Below, piece by piece: positions 7,906 to 17,331 of a stretch of 46,148 nucleotides of DNA. The stretch covers positions 1-46,148 of the forward strand of contig JALDRK010000030.1 of assembly GCA_031315915.1 (NCBI GenBank), given 5' to 3'. Position 1 is the stretch's first letter, and each line of letters begins with the position of its first letter. Made by a program: the position numbers and the translations under genes. This stretch comes from Nitrospirales bacterium (lineage in GTDB: Bacteria; Nitrospirota; Nitrospiria; Nitrospirales; UBA8639). A model generated the notes under the pieces. That model did no database searches. It had not been told where the DNA came from and worked only from the letters and a program-made list of their open reading frames with translations.

Positions 7906-8571
7906 TTAATGAATAGAAATAATGTCCTCGGTGGTATAGGTCTTTCCGCTTTGCACCACCACTGGCTTGTCCGTCCCTGGAACAATATTGCTGACCGTTT
8001 CGCGAGCAAACGTCAATGCGGGAACCGGCTTTTGACTGGCATCTTCCGCCTTGACCCGAAATTCGTAGACTCCTGCAGGCAAGGAATCTCCATTCTCATC
8101 TTTCCCATCCCATAAAATTTGATGTCCCCCGGTGGCTTGAGCATTTCCCGGATTCAGGATTCGAAGAATTTGTTCATTCGGTCCCAGGATTTCAATATTG
8201 ACCTGCTGGGCATTCCCACTGAGGGCATAACTGATGGTCACCTCTCCGTCGGGTTCCAGATTGAGGGTATTGCCATTGGTGACCACTTCATGGCCCAGAA
8301 GATTGACGAGATCAAACTGTGTCCGCTGCGTATTTTGCCCGATCAACGTATTCAGCAATTCATTCGTGTTTGTAGCCTGTTCCAACGTCGTAAATTGGGC
8401 AAGTTGCGCGACGAAATCCTCGTTTTGGACCGGATTCGTGGGATCCTGGCTTTGCAGCTGAGTGACTAATAGCTTTAGAAACACATCCGACCCCAAATCG
8501 TTGACGGCCGCTTGGACATTGGATTGGCTGGTTACGGTTGAAGATTGCTGAACGGAGTTGATCGTATCCAT
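7906..8571 (-). CDS. flgD: Flagellar hook assembly (capping) protein FlgD
   Basis: FlgD caps the growing hook and is needed for FlgE assembly. I start it at the ATG 8569-8571, which has AAGGA nine bases upstream, giving 221 residues. An in-frame ATG at 8620-8622 lies only three bases past fliK but has no such site. The N-terminal FlgD signature is present: DVFLKLLVTQLQSQDPTNPVQNEDFVAQLAQFTTLEQ, at about residues 27-65 (a longer run than I quote as a motif; the key part is QLQSQDPTNP). The C-terminal half carries the FlgD Ig-like fold with ILWDGKDENGDSLPAGVYEF. Confidence 0.96.
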   Translation of the reverse strand: MDTINSVQQSSTVTSQSNVQAAVNDLGSDVFLKLLVTQLQSQDPTNPVQNEDFVAQLAQFTTLEQATNTNELLNTLIGQNTQRTQFDLVNLLGHEVVTNGNTLNLEPDGEVTISYALSGNAQQVNIEILGPNEQILRILNPGNAQATGGHQILWDGKDENGDSLPAGVYEFRVKAEDASQKPVPALTFARETVSNIVPGTDKPVVVQSGKTYTTEDIISIH

Positions 8572-8625
8572 TGTGCTGAATCCTTCTACAACATGACGAG
8601 GTAATCGATCATCGGACACCATCCA

Positions 8626-10230
8626 CTAGGCTACAAAATGCAAGCCGGCTTCCGCCGAGGGGATCTGCCGAGGGAGCGACCCTCGCTGAACCGTCCTTCC
8701 CTCTCCTCTCCATCCCTGTGTTTCAGAAGAGGATGTTCTGCCCTGAAAGGTCGAGTCGGTCTCCGACCCTTTTTCCTCCGGGGTTTCGGCGGAAAACTCA
8801 CTCAATTCCATATTGATATTCGTGAATTGCTCTTCTAACTGCGGAAGGAATTGTAGGGCCAGATTTCTTAAGGCCATGTGATCCATTACCAAACCGGCAT
8901 AGACCTGTCGATGCTGGACCCCCACATCGATTTGGACTCGCTGCGTTTCAGAAATTTGCACATCCAACTGCAATCGTTGAATGGGTTGAAGCGGTAACTC
9001 GGGTGCCGCCGCTTCGGGAACGCGAAGGCTTCCCGTCAGTTGACCGGATTGTGAATACGAAGATTGATGGCCTGGGGAATGCGAAAATCCGCCCAGCCCG
9101 CTCTGCCCTCCGGTTTCCTCGTTAGCATCGCTGTTGGTTCCGTACGAGTCCCCTACATTTGGTATCTTGGGTAGCTCCGGTTTGCTTCCACTCGTATCCG
9201 ACAGTGACTCAGTTGCCGGAGACCCCGTTCCTCCTAGGACTGCGCCGATACCCTCCGGCCGAAACGCAGATCCTCCCGAGACGGACTGTGATTGAACGGC
9301 TATCGGAATCGGAGGCGCAGGCGGTTGAACCGGAGGTTCCACGCTCGCCATAGTTCTTGGAAGTAGAGAATGAGTCTTTTGCGGATCCGGGAATGTCGGC
9401 TGATCGAAATTAATGATGAAGCGTCGCGGCGATCCATATCCATCGTTCTCCACGAATTCATTGATGCCGAAATCCGTCGATGGAATTCTTTCCCGACCTT
9501 TCGTCCCTTCCGGAGAAGGCACAGCGACCGGCTCTTTCAAGCTCTGTAGTTCCTGAATTTCTGGTCCCTTCACCGGAAGTTGTCCTTGAGCGGAAGGCAC
9601 GAGCGGTGCATTCATGTTCCTATATTCGTTAACAGGGGAGGCCGGCAGCTCCAGGTCTCGGTTTGCGGTTTGTCCAAACCCGTTCATCCCAACACCGTAT
9701 GATTGTCTTCGATCATCCACAGAAAGATGAGCAAGAGCCATCCCCGACTGCGTACTCTTTTCGAATGACCATACGGCTTGGGAATCTTCCATAACACTCT
9801 GTCCTTCAACTTCGTGTTGAAGTTCGTCGTCACCACCACGGTCAACGCCAGTCTGAGTCAATTCCCCATTTTGAAAAACAAACTGATTTTCATCCGCTTC
9901 CACCGGAAGCAAAAAACGCGGATCCGATAATATCATGCTGTCAATAACATGATGACGTCCCGTCAAGGACTTTTCTGGATCCAAAATGGCGGCTGACTCC
10001 TGTGAAAGAGGCAGGGCTTGTGTGTCAAAATAGGGTTTGCTTTGAAGGAGCCGGAGAACATCCCTTAAATCTTCTCCAGCGGAAACTGTTGAGGTATGCC
10101 GTTGCAAGAGATCGAAAAACGAAGTTTCTTCTGTAGGGATGCCCTCTGGAACGACAGACCCCGTGGAAGCCTCGCTCAATGGTGCGCCTGAGGCCGGGAG
10201 AGTAAACAATGAGAAAACCGTTCCGGTCAT
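8626..10230 (-). CDS. fliK: Flagellar hook-length control protein FliK
   Basis: FliK is the secreted molecular ruler that sets hook length and triggers the FlhB switch. The first 400 or so residues are low-complexity, rich in Ser, Pro, Gly and Gln, and not alignable, as usual. The conserved C-terminal hook-control domain lies at about residues 405-490: RLQLDVQISETQRVQIDVGV, then AGLVMDHMALRNLALQFLPQLEEQF. A hydrophilic tail follows. It sits between the motE-like gene (3-base gap) and flgD, a common position. No good ribosome-binding site is visible, so it may be translationally coupled to the gene before it. Confidence 0.88.
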   Translation of the reverse strand: MTGTVFSLFTLPASGAPLSEASTGSVVPEGIPTEETSFFDLLQRHTSTVSAGEDLRDVLRLLQSKPYFDTQALPLSQESAAILDPEKSLTGRHHVIDSMILSDPRFLLPVEADENQFVFQNGELTQTGVDRGGDDELQHEVEGQSVMEDSQAVWSFEKSTQSGMALAHLSVDDRRQSYGVGMNGFGQTANRDLELPASPVNEYRNMNAPLVPSAQGQLPVKGPEIQELQSLKEPVAVPSPEGTKGRERIPSTDFGINEFVENDGYGSPRRFIINFDQPTFPDPQKTHSLLPRTMASVEPPVQPPAPPIPIAVQSQSVSGGSAFRPEGIGAVLGGTGSPATESLSDTSGSKPELPKIPNVGDSYGTNSDANEETGGQSGLGGFSHSPGHQSSYSQSGQLTGSLRVPEAAAPELPLQPIQRLQLDVQISETQRVQIDVGVQHRQVYAGLVMDHMALRNLALQFLPQLEEQFTNINMELSEFSAETPEEKGSETDSTFQGRTSSSETQGWRGEGRTVQRGSLPRQIPSAEAGLHFVA

Positions 10231-10233
10231 AGG

Positions 10234-10860
10234 TTATTTTTTCGGCTTGGTATCCGCACGTTCTTGCAATTTGCTCTCTCGGTGTCGACGAAGACCTTCC
10301 GACAAGCGCGCCGCTTTGGGAGGAGAAACACCCGCCAACAATGCCGCAGCTTTTTTGCCTTTTATGGATGCCAAAAGATCCAATGCCAAATTTTCTTTCA
10401 TTTGTTCAATCCGCAACGCCGCTTCTTCAGGATCCATGGATTCATAGATCTTGATGAGATGGTCCAAGGCGGGATCTTGAGACAAAAATTCCCGTTGCGC
10501 TTCCTTCAAAGCCGAAGCTTGAGTGCCCAACCGTTGCGCTTCCTTGACCTGTCTGGCTGCAAGGGCTTCCACATCCCGCTGCAATGCCGCCACGCGATCT
10601 TCACGAATTTGCAACTCCCGTTCCCGCTCCTCCACCGCTTTCAATCGAGCCTGTAATTGTTCCAGCAGCGAGTGTTCCTCGGTTGGAGTCTCATCCGTCA
10701 GCGTGTCCTCAATCGCTTGATTTGCCGACAGATCGGCATCAGACTCGTGATTGGTATCCTGTACCGACCAGACCGCACTTCCCCAAAGGAGAATCACCAC
10801 CATCCACCACGGGATGATTTTCCAACTGGGCAGAATTGTTCTACTAGGCGATTTTTTCAT
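10234..10860 (-). CDS. MotE-like protein (MgtE-N-like domain, coiled coil)
   Basis: The 208-residue protein has a membrane anchor at about residues 14-34 (IIPWWMVVILLWGSAVW). A long charged coiled coil (about 65-128) follows. The C-terminal domain from about 130 resembles the MgtE intracellular N domain: DHLIKIYESMDPEEAALRIEQM, then LLASIKGKKAAALLAGVSPPKAARL. This is the architecture of MotE, a periplasmic chaperone for the stator/basal disk protein MotC, and of similar proteins found between fliJ and fliK in many bacteria. The start ATG overlaps fliJ by 17 bases and has a GAGG element. Its exact role here is inferred from architecture and position only. Confidence 0.75.
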   Translation of the reverse strand: MKKSPSRTILPSWKIIPWWMVVILLWGSAVWSVQDTNHESDADLSANQAIEDTLTDETPTEEHSLLEQLQARLKAVEERERELQIREDRVAALQRDVEALAARQVKEAQRLGTQASALKEAQREFLSQDPALDHLIKIYESMDPEEAALRIEQMKENLALDLLASIKGKKAAALLAGVSPPKAARLSEGLRRHRESKLQERADTKPKK

Positions 10861-11287
10861 GTTTCCTCATTGAATAGGCATGAGCGGTTATCTCATCATG
10901 TAACTGCTGCTCCTGCCTAGCTAAGGATTCAAATACTTCCCGTTCTTTTTTCGCAATCACCAGCTCCACGACCCGTCTGGCCTGATAGGATTTTTTCAGT
11001 TTGTCTCGTAACCCGACCAATTTCTCATCCAAGGCTTGAATTTTCTGTCCTTGTTCCTCCAATTGCTTCTGTAAGACATCCATCCAACGATATCGTTCCC
11101 TGGTGAATAAACTATCGGTGCCTTCATGCAGTAACGTAGCAAGATCTCCAACAATCATGTCCATCTCGCGATGCAGCTGATCGACTTTTGCCCGGCCCTG
11201 GCTCTTTTCCCATTCGGTCAACACCACTGCTTCTCGCGCCATGTCTTCCACTTGCTTCCGAAACTTCAAGAGTGTGGTCCAATTCAT
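10844..11287 (-). CDS. fliJ: Flagellar export chaperone FliJ
   Basis: FliJ is the cytoplasmic coiled-coil protein that sits in the FliI hexamer and helps load substrates. The 147-residue protein is almost entirely charged helix with heptads throughout. The family-like N-terminus is LLKFRKQVEDMAREAV. The start overlaps the fliI stop by four bases (ATGA). Sequence alone would not distinguish it from other coiled coils, but its position directly after fliI settles it. Confidence 0.88.
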   Translation of the reverse strand: MNWTTLLKFRKQVEDMAREAVVLTEWEKSQGRAKVDQLHREMDMIVGDLATLLHEGTDSLFTRERYRWMDVLQKQLEEQGQKIQALDEKLVGLRDKLKKSYQARRVVELVIAKKEREVFESLARQEQQLHDEITAHAYSMRKHEKIA

Positions 11288-12627
11288 GCCGTTCCTACCT
11301 TTTTTGCCAAACGTGATTTGGCTTGTTCCACCAAGACCGTCAAGCCGGACACACTCTCTTCAAGCGTGGTCTGCTCGTTTCTGTCTTGGCGTAAAAATTG
11401 ATTAATCACCCCCTTCAACTCGATGGCCACATCCAACCGTCTATTGCTTCCAGTTTGATAGGCCCCCAAATCGATCAAGTCCTTGGCCTGACGATACTCA
11501 TTCATGAGCTGGGCCAGAAACCGGCTGGCATGTAAGTGGGCGTCCGGAACAATGTCCGACATGACCCGGCTCACACTTTGAAGAACGTCCACGGCCGGGA
11601 AGTGTCCCTCCATAGCAAGCGCTCTGGTCAGAACGATATGGCCATCCAGAATCGATCGGATGGTATCGGCAATGGGATCATTCAAGTCATCCCCATCCAC
11701 CAACACGGTATACAGGCCGGTGATGGACCCGGCCGGCATCGGACCCACGCGTTCCAAAACCTGTGGAAACACCGTAAACACTGAAGGGGGGTACCCTTTG
11801 CTGGTGGGGGGTTCCCCTGCGGCCAATCCCACTTCACGCTGGGCATGGGCCAAACGAGTCAGGGAGTCCACAAACAACAACACCCGATTCCCTTGATCCC
11901 GAAAATATTCCGCGATCGCCGTCGCCACGAAGACTGCTCGCACCCGCACCAGTGGAGATTGATCCGACGTGGCCGCAATCACAACCGATCGCCTGAGTCC
12001 CTCCGGGCCTAACTCCCGCTCAATAAATTCCTTGACCTCACGCCCTCGTTCACCAACCAAGGCAATCACATTGACATCGGCAGTCGTCCGACGGGCGATC
12101 ATGCCTAGGAGGACGCTTTTCCCCACTCCGCTCCCGGAGAAAATCCCCACCTTTTGTCCCACCCCGCACGTCAGCATGGCATTCAACGCCCGCACACCTA
12201 AATCCAGCGGATCGGCAATGCGATTTCGACTCATAGGAGATGGGGCCTGGGCATAAAGCGGGTATCGATGGGTGCATATAAGCGGGGCGAGACCGTCCAA
12301 GGGCTGCCCAAGACCATCAAGCACCCGACCTAACATGGCAGGCCCCACAGGAAGATGCGGGGAAACGGGATGAAAGCGAATCGAGTCTCCGGCCTGAATT
12401 CCTCGAACCTGGGCAAAAGGCATCACCAGCACGCGGTGCTCCCGAAAACCCACCACCTCTCCTTCACAAATCCTTTTTCCGCGATGAGAGAGGATGTGAC
12501 ACCGCTGGCCGACGGAAACACCCGTCCCGGTGCTTTCCAAAGTGAGCCCCACAGCCTTGATGACCCGACCGGTCACCGTCACAGTAGGAATGGAATCAAG
12601 CTGATGGAGTAATGTCGCCAGACTCAT
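11284..12627 (-). CDS. fliI: Flagellum-specific ATPase FliI
   Basis: FliI is the peripheral ATPase of the flagellar type III export apparatus. The 447-residue product has a beta-barrel N-domain, a Walker A motif GSGVGKS at residues 165-171 and a Walker B strand VLLFVDS near 249-255. It also has the characteristic ERGREVKEFIE segment, and GYPPSVFTVFPQVLERVG, which is shared by type III ATPases. The start lies inside the end of fliH (32-base overlap). The stop overlaps fliJ by four bases. Confidence 0.98.
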   Translation of the reverse strand: MSLATLLHQLDSIPTVTVTGRVIKAVGLTLESTGTGVSVGQRCHILSHRGKRICEGEVVGFREHRVLVMPFAQVRGIQAGDSIRFHPVSPHLPVGPAMLGRVLDGLGQPLDGLAPLICTHRYPLYAQAPSPMSRNRIADPLDLGVRALNAMLTCGVGQKVGIFSGSGVGKSVLLGMIARRTTADVNVIALVGERGREVKEFIERELGPEGLRRSVVIAATSDQSPLVRVRAVFVATAIAEYFRDQGNRVLLFVDSLTRLAHAQREVGLAAGEPPTSKGYPPSVFTVFPQVLERVGPMPAGSITGLYTVLVDGDDLNDPIADTIRSILDGHIVLTRALAMEGHFPAVDVLQSVSRVMSDIVPDAHLHASRFLAQLMNEYRQAKDLIDLGAYQTGSNRRLDVAIELKGVINQFLRQDRNEQTTLEESVSGLTVLVEQAKSRLAKKVGTA

Positions 12628-13264
12628 GATGAACGGTGCCTAGCTCTTGAAGGCCAAATTCCTCTGAAATAGTTTCCAATTGTCGGGAAATTTGTGCATC
12701 GAACAACAAACCCGCCTGTTCAACGATGCAACTCCCCCGTTCAATGTCATCTTGACTCTCGATCATCACATTCGACGGATCATCAAATTCCACCTGCAAC
12801 CGCTCCTGTGCCGGCTTCAACAATTGCGCGTCTTGTGGATTGACGCGAATCGTGACCAATGCACGCTTGGATACGAGCTGCAGTACCTGTTGCACCTGTC
12901 GCACGATCACCTCTTTATCGATCTCAAGTTCTTTGATGAGGATTTTTTTCGCTATGGCCAGTGCAATTTCCATGATATCCCGCCTGCGTTCCTCCAGCCC
13001 TCCCAAACGAACCTGACCAAGATGATTGACCAGTGTCAGAAGATGGGCGATCTCTTCCTGAACCTTGGCCTGACAGGCAGCCCTCCCCTCGGCTTGACCG
13101 AACTCCCGTCCCTGTTCATAGGCCTGGCGCTGCAGTTCGGAGCAATCGTGAGGCGGAAGTTCCTCTGCCTTCTCTTTGTCGCTTTTTAACTCATGCATTT
13201 GGAAGAGTTTGACCGACTCACCCTGTAATGCAGGAGTGAGGACCCTAGACCATTTGTTCTTCAC
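12596..13264 (-). CDS. fliH: Flagellar export regulator FliH
   Basis: FliH is the cytoplasmic stator/negative regulator that tethers FliI to FliN. The 222-residue protein starts at a GTG (13262-13264) with a perfect GGAGG site. The middle (about 45-90) carries the Ala/Gly/Glu-rich helical stretch of FliH and V/A-type ATPase stalks (YEQGREFGQAEGRAAC). The C-terminal part has VIVRQVQQVLQLV and TIRVNPQDAQLL, typical of the family. It overlaps fliG by 20 bases and fliI by 32, so the three are tightly coupled. Confidence 0.92.
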   Translation of the reverse strand: MKNKWSRVLTPALQGESVKLFQMHELKSDKEKAEELPPHDCSELQRQAYEQGREFGQAEGRAACQAKVQEEIAHLLTLVNHLGQVRLGGLEERRRDIMEIALAIAKKILIKELEIDKEVIVRQVQQVLQLVSKRALVTIRVNPQDAQLLKPAQERLQVEFDDPSNVMIESQDDIERGSCIVEQAGLLFDAQISRQLETISEEFGLQELGTVHHESGDITPSA

Positions 13265-14240
13265 CCTTGCCTCCTATAGCCACACGCCCCTCGCCGGCCA
13301 ATCGTTGAACGGTCTTCAGAATATTCTGCTGGGCGGATTCGACGTCGCTGAGTTTCACCGGTCCGCGCGTTTCCATGTCTTCCTTGAGCGATTCAGCGGC
13401 ACGGCTGGACATATTCTTGAAGAACTTGTCACGCAACGGACCTTCTACCGGTTTCAAGGCCAACAGCAACTCTTCCTTGGCCACTTCGCGCAACAATTCC
13501 TGCATACCCCGGTCGTCCACATTTTCCAAGTCTTCAAAGGTGAACATTTTTCCTCGAATCTCTTCGGCCAACTCAGGGTTTTTGCCTTCCAACTCGGTCA
13601 TGATTTCGCCTTCAATATTCCGTTTGACCGTGTTGAGAATTTCGGCGACCAATCCGGTGCCACCCACCGGAATGGCGTTTCGGGAAGAACCGAGTCGCAA
13701 CTCTTCCTGTAACACCCAATTCAATTCTTCCACCATATTGGGAGACACCTCTTCGGTCGTTGCCAAACGATAGACAATCGCGTCCCGTTTATACGGCGGC
13801 AACAAACTCAAAATCTGTCCGGCTTGATCCGACTCCAAATTAGCGAGAATCAGGGCGCCGGTTTGAGGATGCTCAAAGGCCAACAAATTAGCGATCGAGG
13901 CGGCATCCAAGGACTTTAAGGTTTCAAATCCCGCATTTTCAGAGGTGTTTAACGAATTAAGAATCCTGCGGGCTTTATCTTTTCCGAGCGCAGACGTGAG
14001 AATTTTCGACAGATACACTTTCCCTTCCACGGATAAACCCGAGGCACCGGCCAATTCCATATATTCTTTTAAGACCATCCGATGTTCGTCCTGACCGACA
14101 TTCACCATCGCGCCAAGATAGGCGCCGATTTGCCGGATATCTTTTTGGTCCAGGGCTTTTAAAACTTCCACTGCAGAAGTTTCTCCAATGGCCAACAATA
14201 AAATGGCCGCCTTTTCATATCCGGACAAGGTATCATTCAC
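13245..14240 (-). CDS. fliG: Flagellar motor switch protein FliG
   Basis: FliG is the C-ring protein that binds FliF and transmits torque from the stator. The 331-residue product has the N-terminal FliF-binding domain (SGYEKAAILLLAIGE). The middle-domain EHPQ motif is at residues 123-126. The C-terminal domain carries the charged torque helix (LRDKFFKNMSSRAAESLKED), with alternating basic and acidic residues. The segment MFTFEDLENVDDRGMQ is highly conserved in FliG. It follows fliF by three bases. Confidence 0.98.
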   Translation of the reverse strand: MNDTLSGYEKAAILLLAIGETSAVEVLKALDQKDIRQIGAYLGAMVNVGQDEHRMVLKEYMELAGASGLSVEGKVYLSKILTSALGKDKARRILNSLNTSENAGFETLKSLDAASIANLLAFEHPQTGALILANLESDQAGQILSLLPPYKRDAIVYRLATTEEVSPNMVEELNWVLQEELRLGSSRNAIPVGGTGLVAEILNTVKRNIEGEIMTELEGKNPELAEEIRGKMFTFEDLENVDDRGMQELLREVAKEELLLALKPVEGPLRDKFFKNMSSRAAESLKEDMETRGPVKLSDVESAQQNILKTVQRLAGEGRVAIGGKGEEQMV

Positions 14241-14243
14241 GGC

Positions 14244-15851
14244 TTAGACTTTTTCCTCTTGCTCATCCTTGATCCACCCTCGAATGACATGGGCGGCTGA
14301 GGCGGGATTTTGCGCGGCCATTTTTATGGCCATTTCCTGGGGTGTCTCCCGAATTTGCGCTTCGACCTCCGCCACCGTAGCCGGCAACCCATCAGAAGCC
14401 AGAAGAGCGGGTTCAGAAATGGGCTTGCTGAGGTTCAACGCCACCGGACGAATGACAAACCAAATCACCAGCAAGCCCAAAACAAAGAACAACACCGGCT
14501 TCAAGAATCCGCCCCATGTGGCCACGATCGATTGAACGGTCCCTGTGATCCCCTCTTCCCCTGCCGGAACGGCGGTACTTTCAAATGGGACATTCACCAC
14601 TTCGATTTGATCGCCACGTTCGTCATTGAATCCGACCGATTTTTTGATGATCTGGATGAGATTTTGAATTTCTTGTTCAGTTCGTGGGGTGTATTTTTTG
14701 GTTTCTTCGCTGTTGTCGGCTTTTCCATCCGCCCCTGCTTCATACGTGCCATCCACCAGGACGGCCACGCTCAGCCGTTTAATCGCACCGGTCGGTTCCA
14801 CAATTTTGCTGACCTTTCTATTTAACTCATAATTCAGCGTTTCATTTTTCCGCTTGGCTTCTTTCTGTCCGCTCCCTCCCGTAGCCCCTGAGGTTTGGCC
14901 ACTCGGGACGTTTGAGGAAACACCGGGAACACCCTGCTCGACTCTCCGACTGCCTCCCTGTTCAAGCACTTTTTCCTGGCTTCGGTTTTCACTCCGTACC
15001 ACTTGGCTATTGGGATCGAAACTTTCTTCCGTAATTTCGACCTGCCGAAATTCCAACGGGGCCGTCACTCGAACCACTGATTTGTCCTGACCTAATACCT
15101 GATCCAACATCGATTGCACCCGTTGTTCCAAATCATGCTCCACCCGCCGCTGCGTCTCGATTTGTGAAGCCGTCATTTGCGCATCGTCATCGCCCGCATT
15201 CTGGCTCAAGACTTTTCCGTGGTTGTCGACCACCGTCACCTGGCCGGGTTCGAGTCCTTCCACACTGCTGGCAACCAAGTGCACAATTCCTTGCACTTGC
15301 GATCCTCCCAAGGGGTTACCCCGCTTCAGGGTCAACACCACGGCAGCTTGCGCACTCTTCTGCTCGGAACTGAATAATCGCTTTTCCGGGATGACTAAAT
15401 GAACTCGGACTCGTTCGACTTGCGAAATTTGGCTGATGGTTCTAGCCAATTCGCCTTGAAGAGCCCGTCGATAATTCATTTGTTGCGTGAAAGGGGTTGC
15501 GCCCATGGCCGAGCGGTCAAAAATTTCAAATCCCACACCCGCCGACTCGGGTAAACCCAGAGATGCCAACTGCAATCGCAATTCATGCACACGTTCGGCT
15601 GGCACTTTAATGACATTGCCGCTTTCTCCCACTTCATAACTGACACTCAGCTTTCCAAGTTCCTGAATAATGGATCGAGTGTCATCAGGCTCCAAATGGG
15701 AGTACAGCACCACCAGGGTCGGTTCCTTACCCATCATCATGAGAACCGGAATGGTGGCCAAGGCCAACGCCAATACCACTACCACCCCAATCCGTTGGGT
15801 CGGCGTGAGGGCTTGGAAATTTTTCAGAAGGCTTTCTGGCACGATCCACAC
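14244..15851 (-). CDS. fliF: Flagellar MS-ring protein FliF
   Basis: FliF builds the MS ring in the inner membrane, the base on which the rest of the flagellum assembles. The 535-residue protein has membrane segments at about 22-40 and 455-475. Between them are the YscJ-type periplasmic domains (VLYSHLEPDDTRSIIQELG, then MNYRRALQGELARTI, then VRVHLVIPEKRLF). The C-terminal cytoplasmic tail ends RGWIKDEQEEKV, the FliG-binding region. The frame opens at a GTG (15849-15851). No good ribosome-binding site is visible, so the start is less sure than the identity. Confidence 0.97.
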   Translation of the reverse strand: MWIVPESLLKNFQALTPTQRIGVVVVLALALATIPVLMMMGKEPTLVVLYSHLEPDDTRSIIQELGKLSVSYEVGESGNVIKVPAERVHELRLQLASLGLPESAGVGFEIFDRSAMGATPFTQQMNYRRALQGELARTISQISQVERVRVHLVIPEKRLFSSEQKSAQAAVVLTLKRGNPLGGSQVQGIVHLVASSVEGLEPGQVTVVDNHGKVLSQNAGDDDAQMTASQIETQRRVEHDLEQRVQSMLDQVLGQDKSVVRVTAPLEFRQVEITEESFDPNSQVVRSENRSQEKVLEQGGSRRVEQGVPGVSSNVPSGQTSGATGGSGQKEAKRKNETLNYELNRKVSKIVEPTGAIKRLSVAVLVDGTYEAGADGKADNSEETKKYTPRTEQEIQNLIQIIKKSVGFNDERGDQIEVVNVPFESTAVPAGEEGITGTVQSIVATWGGFLKPVLFFVLGLLVIWFVIRPVALNLSKPISEPALLASDGLPATVAEVEAQIRETPQEMAIKMAAQNPASAAHVIRGWIKDEQEEKV

Positions 15852-15929
15852 ACCATCAAGGTTTGTTAATTAAACCGGTCTGCACATACGATCGACTGTG
15901 GAGATCCATCACCCATCTCGTCAGGTTTC

Positions 15930-16232
15930 CTAGACTTGCATCCGCATAATTTCTTCATACGCATCTACCAGCTTGTTTCTCACTTGCGTCATCAACCGGA
16001 ACGATAACCCCGCCTTCTCGCCGGCGATGACAGCTTGATGAATATTGACGCTTTCTCCTTGTGCCACCGCATCTTCCAGTCGGCCGGCCTGATGCTGCAT
16101 ATGATTAACTTGTTCCACCGCGTGTTTGAACAGATCGCCAAACCCCGGACCGGAAGAGGGCAGCGCCTTGGAGGAGTTCGAGGCAAATGGCTCCGGAATC
16201 GCCTGAATACTTTTTAAGGTAATAGGGTCCAT
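15930..16232 (-). CDS. fliE: Flagellar basal-body adaptor FliE
   Basis: FliE joins the MS ring and gate to the rod. The 100-residue length is normal. The C-terminal half is the family signature (AVIAGEKAGLSFRLMTQVRNKLVDAYEEIMRMQV, of which the key part is SFRLMTQVRNKLVDAYEEI). An AAGGAG site precedes the ATG. It lies between flgC and fliF in the standard order flgB-flgC-fliE-fliF. Confidence 0.97.
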   Translation of the reverse strand: MDPITLKSIQAIPEPFASNSSKALPSSGPGFGDLFKHAVEQVNHMQHQAGRLEDAVAQGESVNIHQAVIAGEKAGLSFRLMTQVRNKLVDAYEEIMRMQV

Positions 16233-16261
16233 GACAACTCTCCTTCGTCAGAATTCGCGAC

Positions 16262-16708
16262 TTAACTACTTCCCATTTGCAATGCTCGAAGTGTCATGGT
16301 TTTTCCCGTTTCCATGACCGCAATATTCGCTTCATACGCCCGAGTAGCCGAAATCAGGTTGACCATTTCTTCTACAGGGTTCACATTCGGCAAGTGGAGA
16401 TACCCTTTTTCATCCGCATCGGGGTGGGCTGGATCATAAATGACCCGCAAAGGCCGTTCATCATGAATAATATCCGTAATCCGCACGCCGGCCGGTTCGT
16501 TTTGATCTTGGAATGCCCTGGCAAAAACAAACGAAAACGGTTGTTCGGGGGGCGTCGTTTCGAAAACCACATCCCGCCGAATATACGGCCCTCCATTCGG
16601 CGAACGTGTGGATTCCGCATTGGCTAAATTACCGGCAATAATATTGAGCCGTTGTCGCTGAGAATCCAAGGCCGACCCCACGACGGCAAACACACGATCT
16701 AGATTCAT
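16262..16708 (-). CDS. flgC: Flagellar proximal rod protein FlgC
   Basis: FlgC is a proximal rod subunit exported through the flagellar apparatus. I start it at the ATG 16706-16708, which has a perfect AAGGAG six bases upstream, giving 148 residues; the frame stays open for 12 further codons but without such a site. The rod signature RQRLNIIAGNLANAEST lies near the N-terminus. NPVEEMVNLISATRAYEANI near the C-terminus is diagnostic of FlgC. Confidence 0.97.
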   Translation of the reverse strand: MNLDRVFAVVGSALDSQRQRLNIIAGNLANAESTRSPNGGPYIRRDVVFETTPPEQPFSFVFARAFQDQNEPAGVRITDIIHDERPLRVIYDPAHPDADEKGYLHLPNVNPVEEMVNLISATRAYEANIAVMETGKTMTLRALQMGSS

Positions 16709-16825
16709 TGTCGTCTCCTTAATTCGACAGGGAGCCGCTTGCACCCTGCCTCAACCGTCACTTTTCATCATGAGTGTGGAAGTCGTGTGATGCTCCGGTC
16801 ATCCGCACTCCTTACCTCCGTTCGA

Positions 16826-17239
16826 TTACCTTCCGCCGCCCCCTTCAATCGCGCGCTTCCACCCTTCAAATCGCCCGTCCAGAAATTGATTGACTGCCAT
16901 ATAGAGCAGCGTATTTTCCGCCATCACGGTCATTTCCTTTTCTAAGTTGACCGTATTGTCATCCAACCCTGCCCCTTCATCGAGTTTGATAGTGTGATGA
17001 AAAATATTTTCGTCCTGATTGTGCACGGCGATATGTCGGGGATTGGTTCTGGCGGGGACCACCTCACCCTGACCCGCGAGCAAGGCCGACAAGGTTTCCC
17101 GAAAGGGCAAGACCCTGGCTTTGTATCCGGGAGTTTCTTCATTGGCCAAATTGGAGGCAATGGTTTCATGAATCCCACTCCGTACATCCAAGGCATGCTC
17201 ATATAAACGGGTTCCCTCATCCCACGGAGAAATCATCAT
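16826..17239 (-). CDS. flgB: Flagellar proximal rod protein FlgB
   Basis: FlgB is a proximal rod subunit and the first gene of the long basal-body unit. The open frame reaches 17314. The likely start is one of two adjacent ATGs at 17234-17239, preceded by AAGGAATTAAGAG; this gives 138 residues, as usual for FlgB. The signature is RSGIHETIASNLANEETPGYKAR near the N-terminus (key part ASNLANEETPGYKAR). VNLEKEMTVMAENTLLY is seen in the C-terminal half. The leader from the sigma-54 promoter at 17332-17346 would be about 80 bases. Confidence 0.95.
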   Translation of the reverse strand: MMISPWDEGTRLYEHALDVRSGIHETIASNLANEETPGYKARVLPFRETLSALLAGQGEVVPARTNPRHIAVHNQDENIFHHTIKLDEGAGLDDNTVNLEKEMTVMAENTLLYMAVNQFLDGRFEGWKRAIEGGGGR

Positions 17240-17331
17240 GACTCTTAATTCCTTATTTGAAAGGTTGAAGCCTTGGCGGACAGAATAATTTTCCTTTCTA
17301 TAGCCCGAAAGCAATTTCCCCGGTCAAAAAA

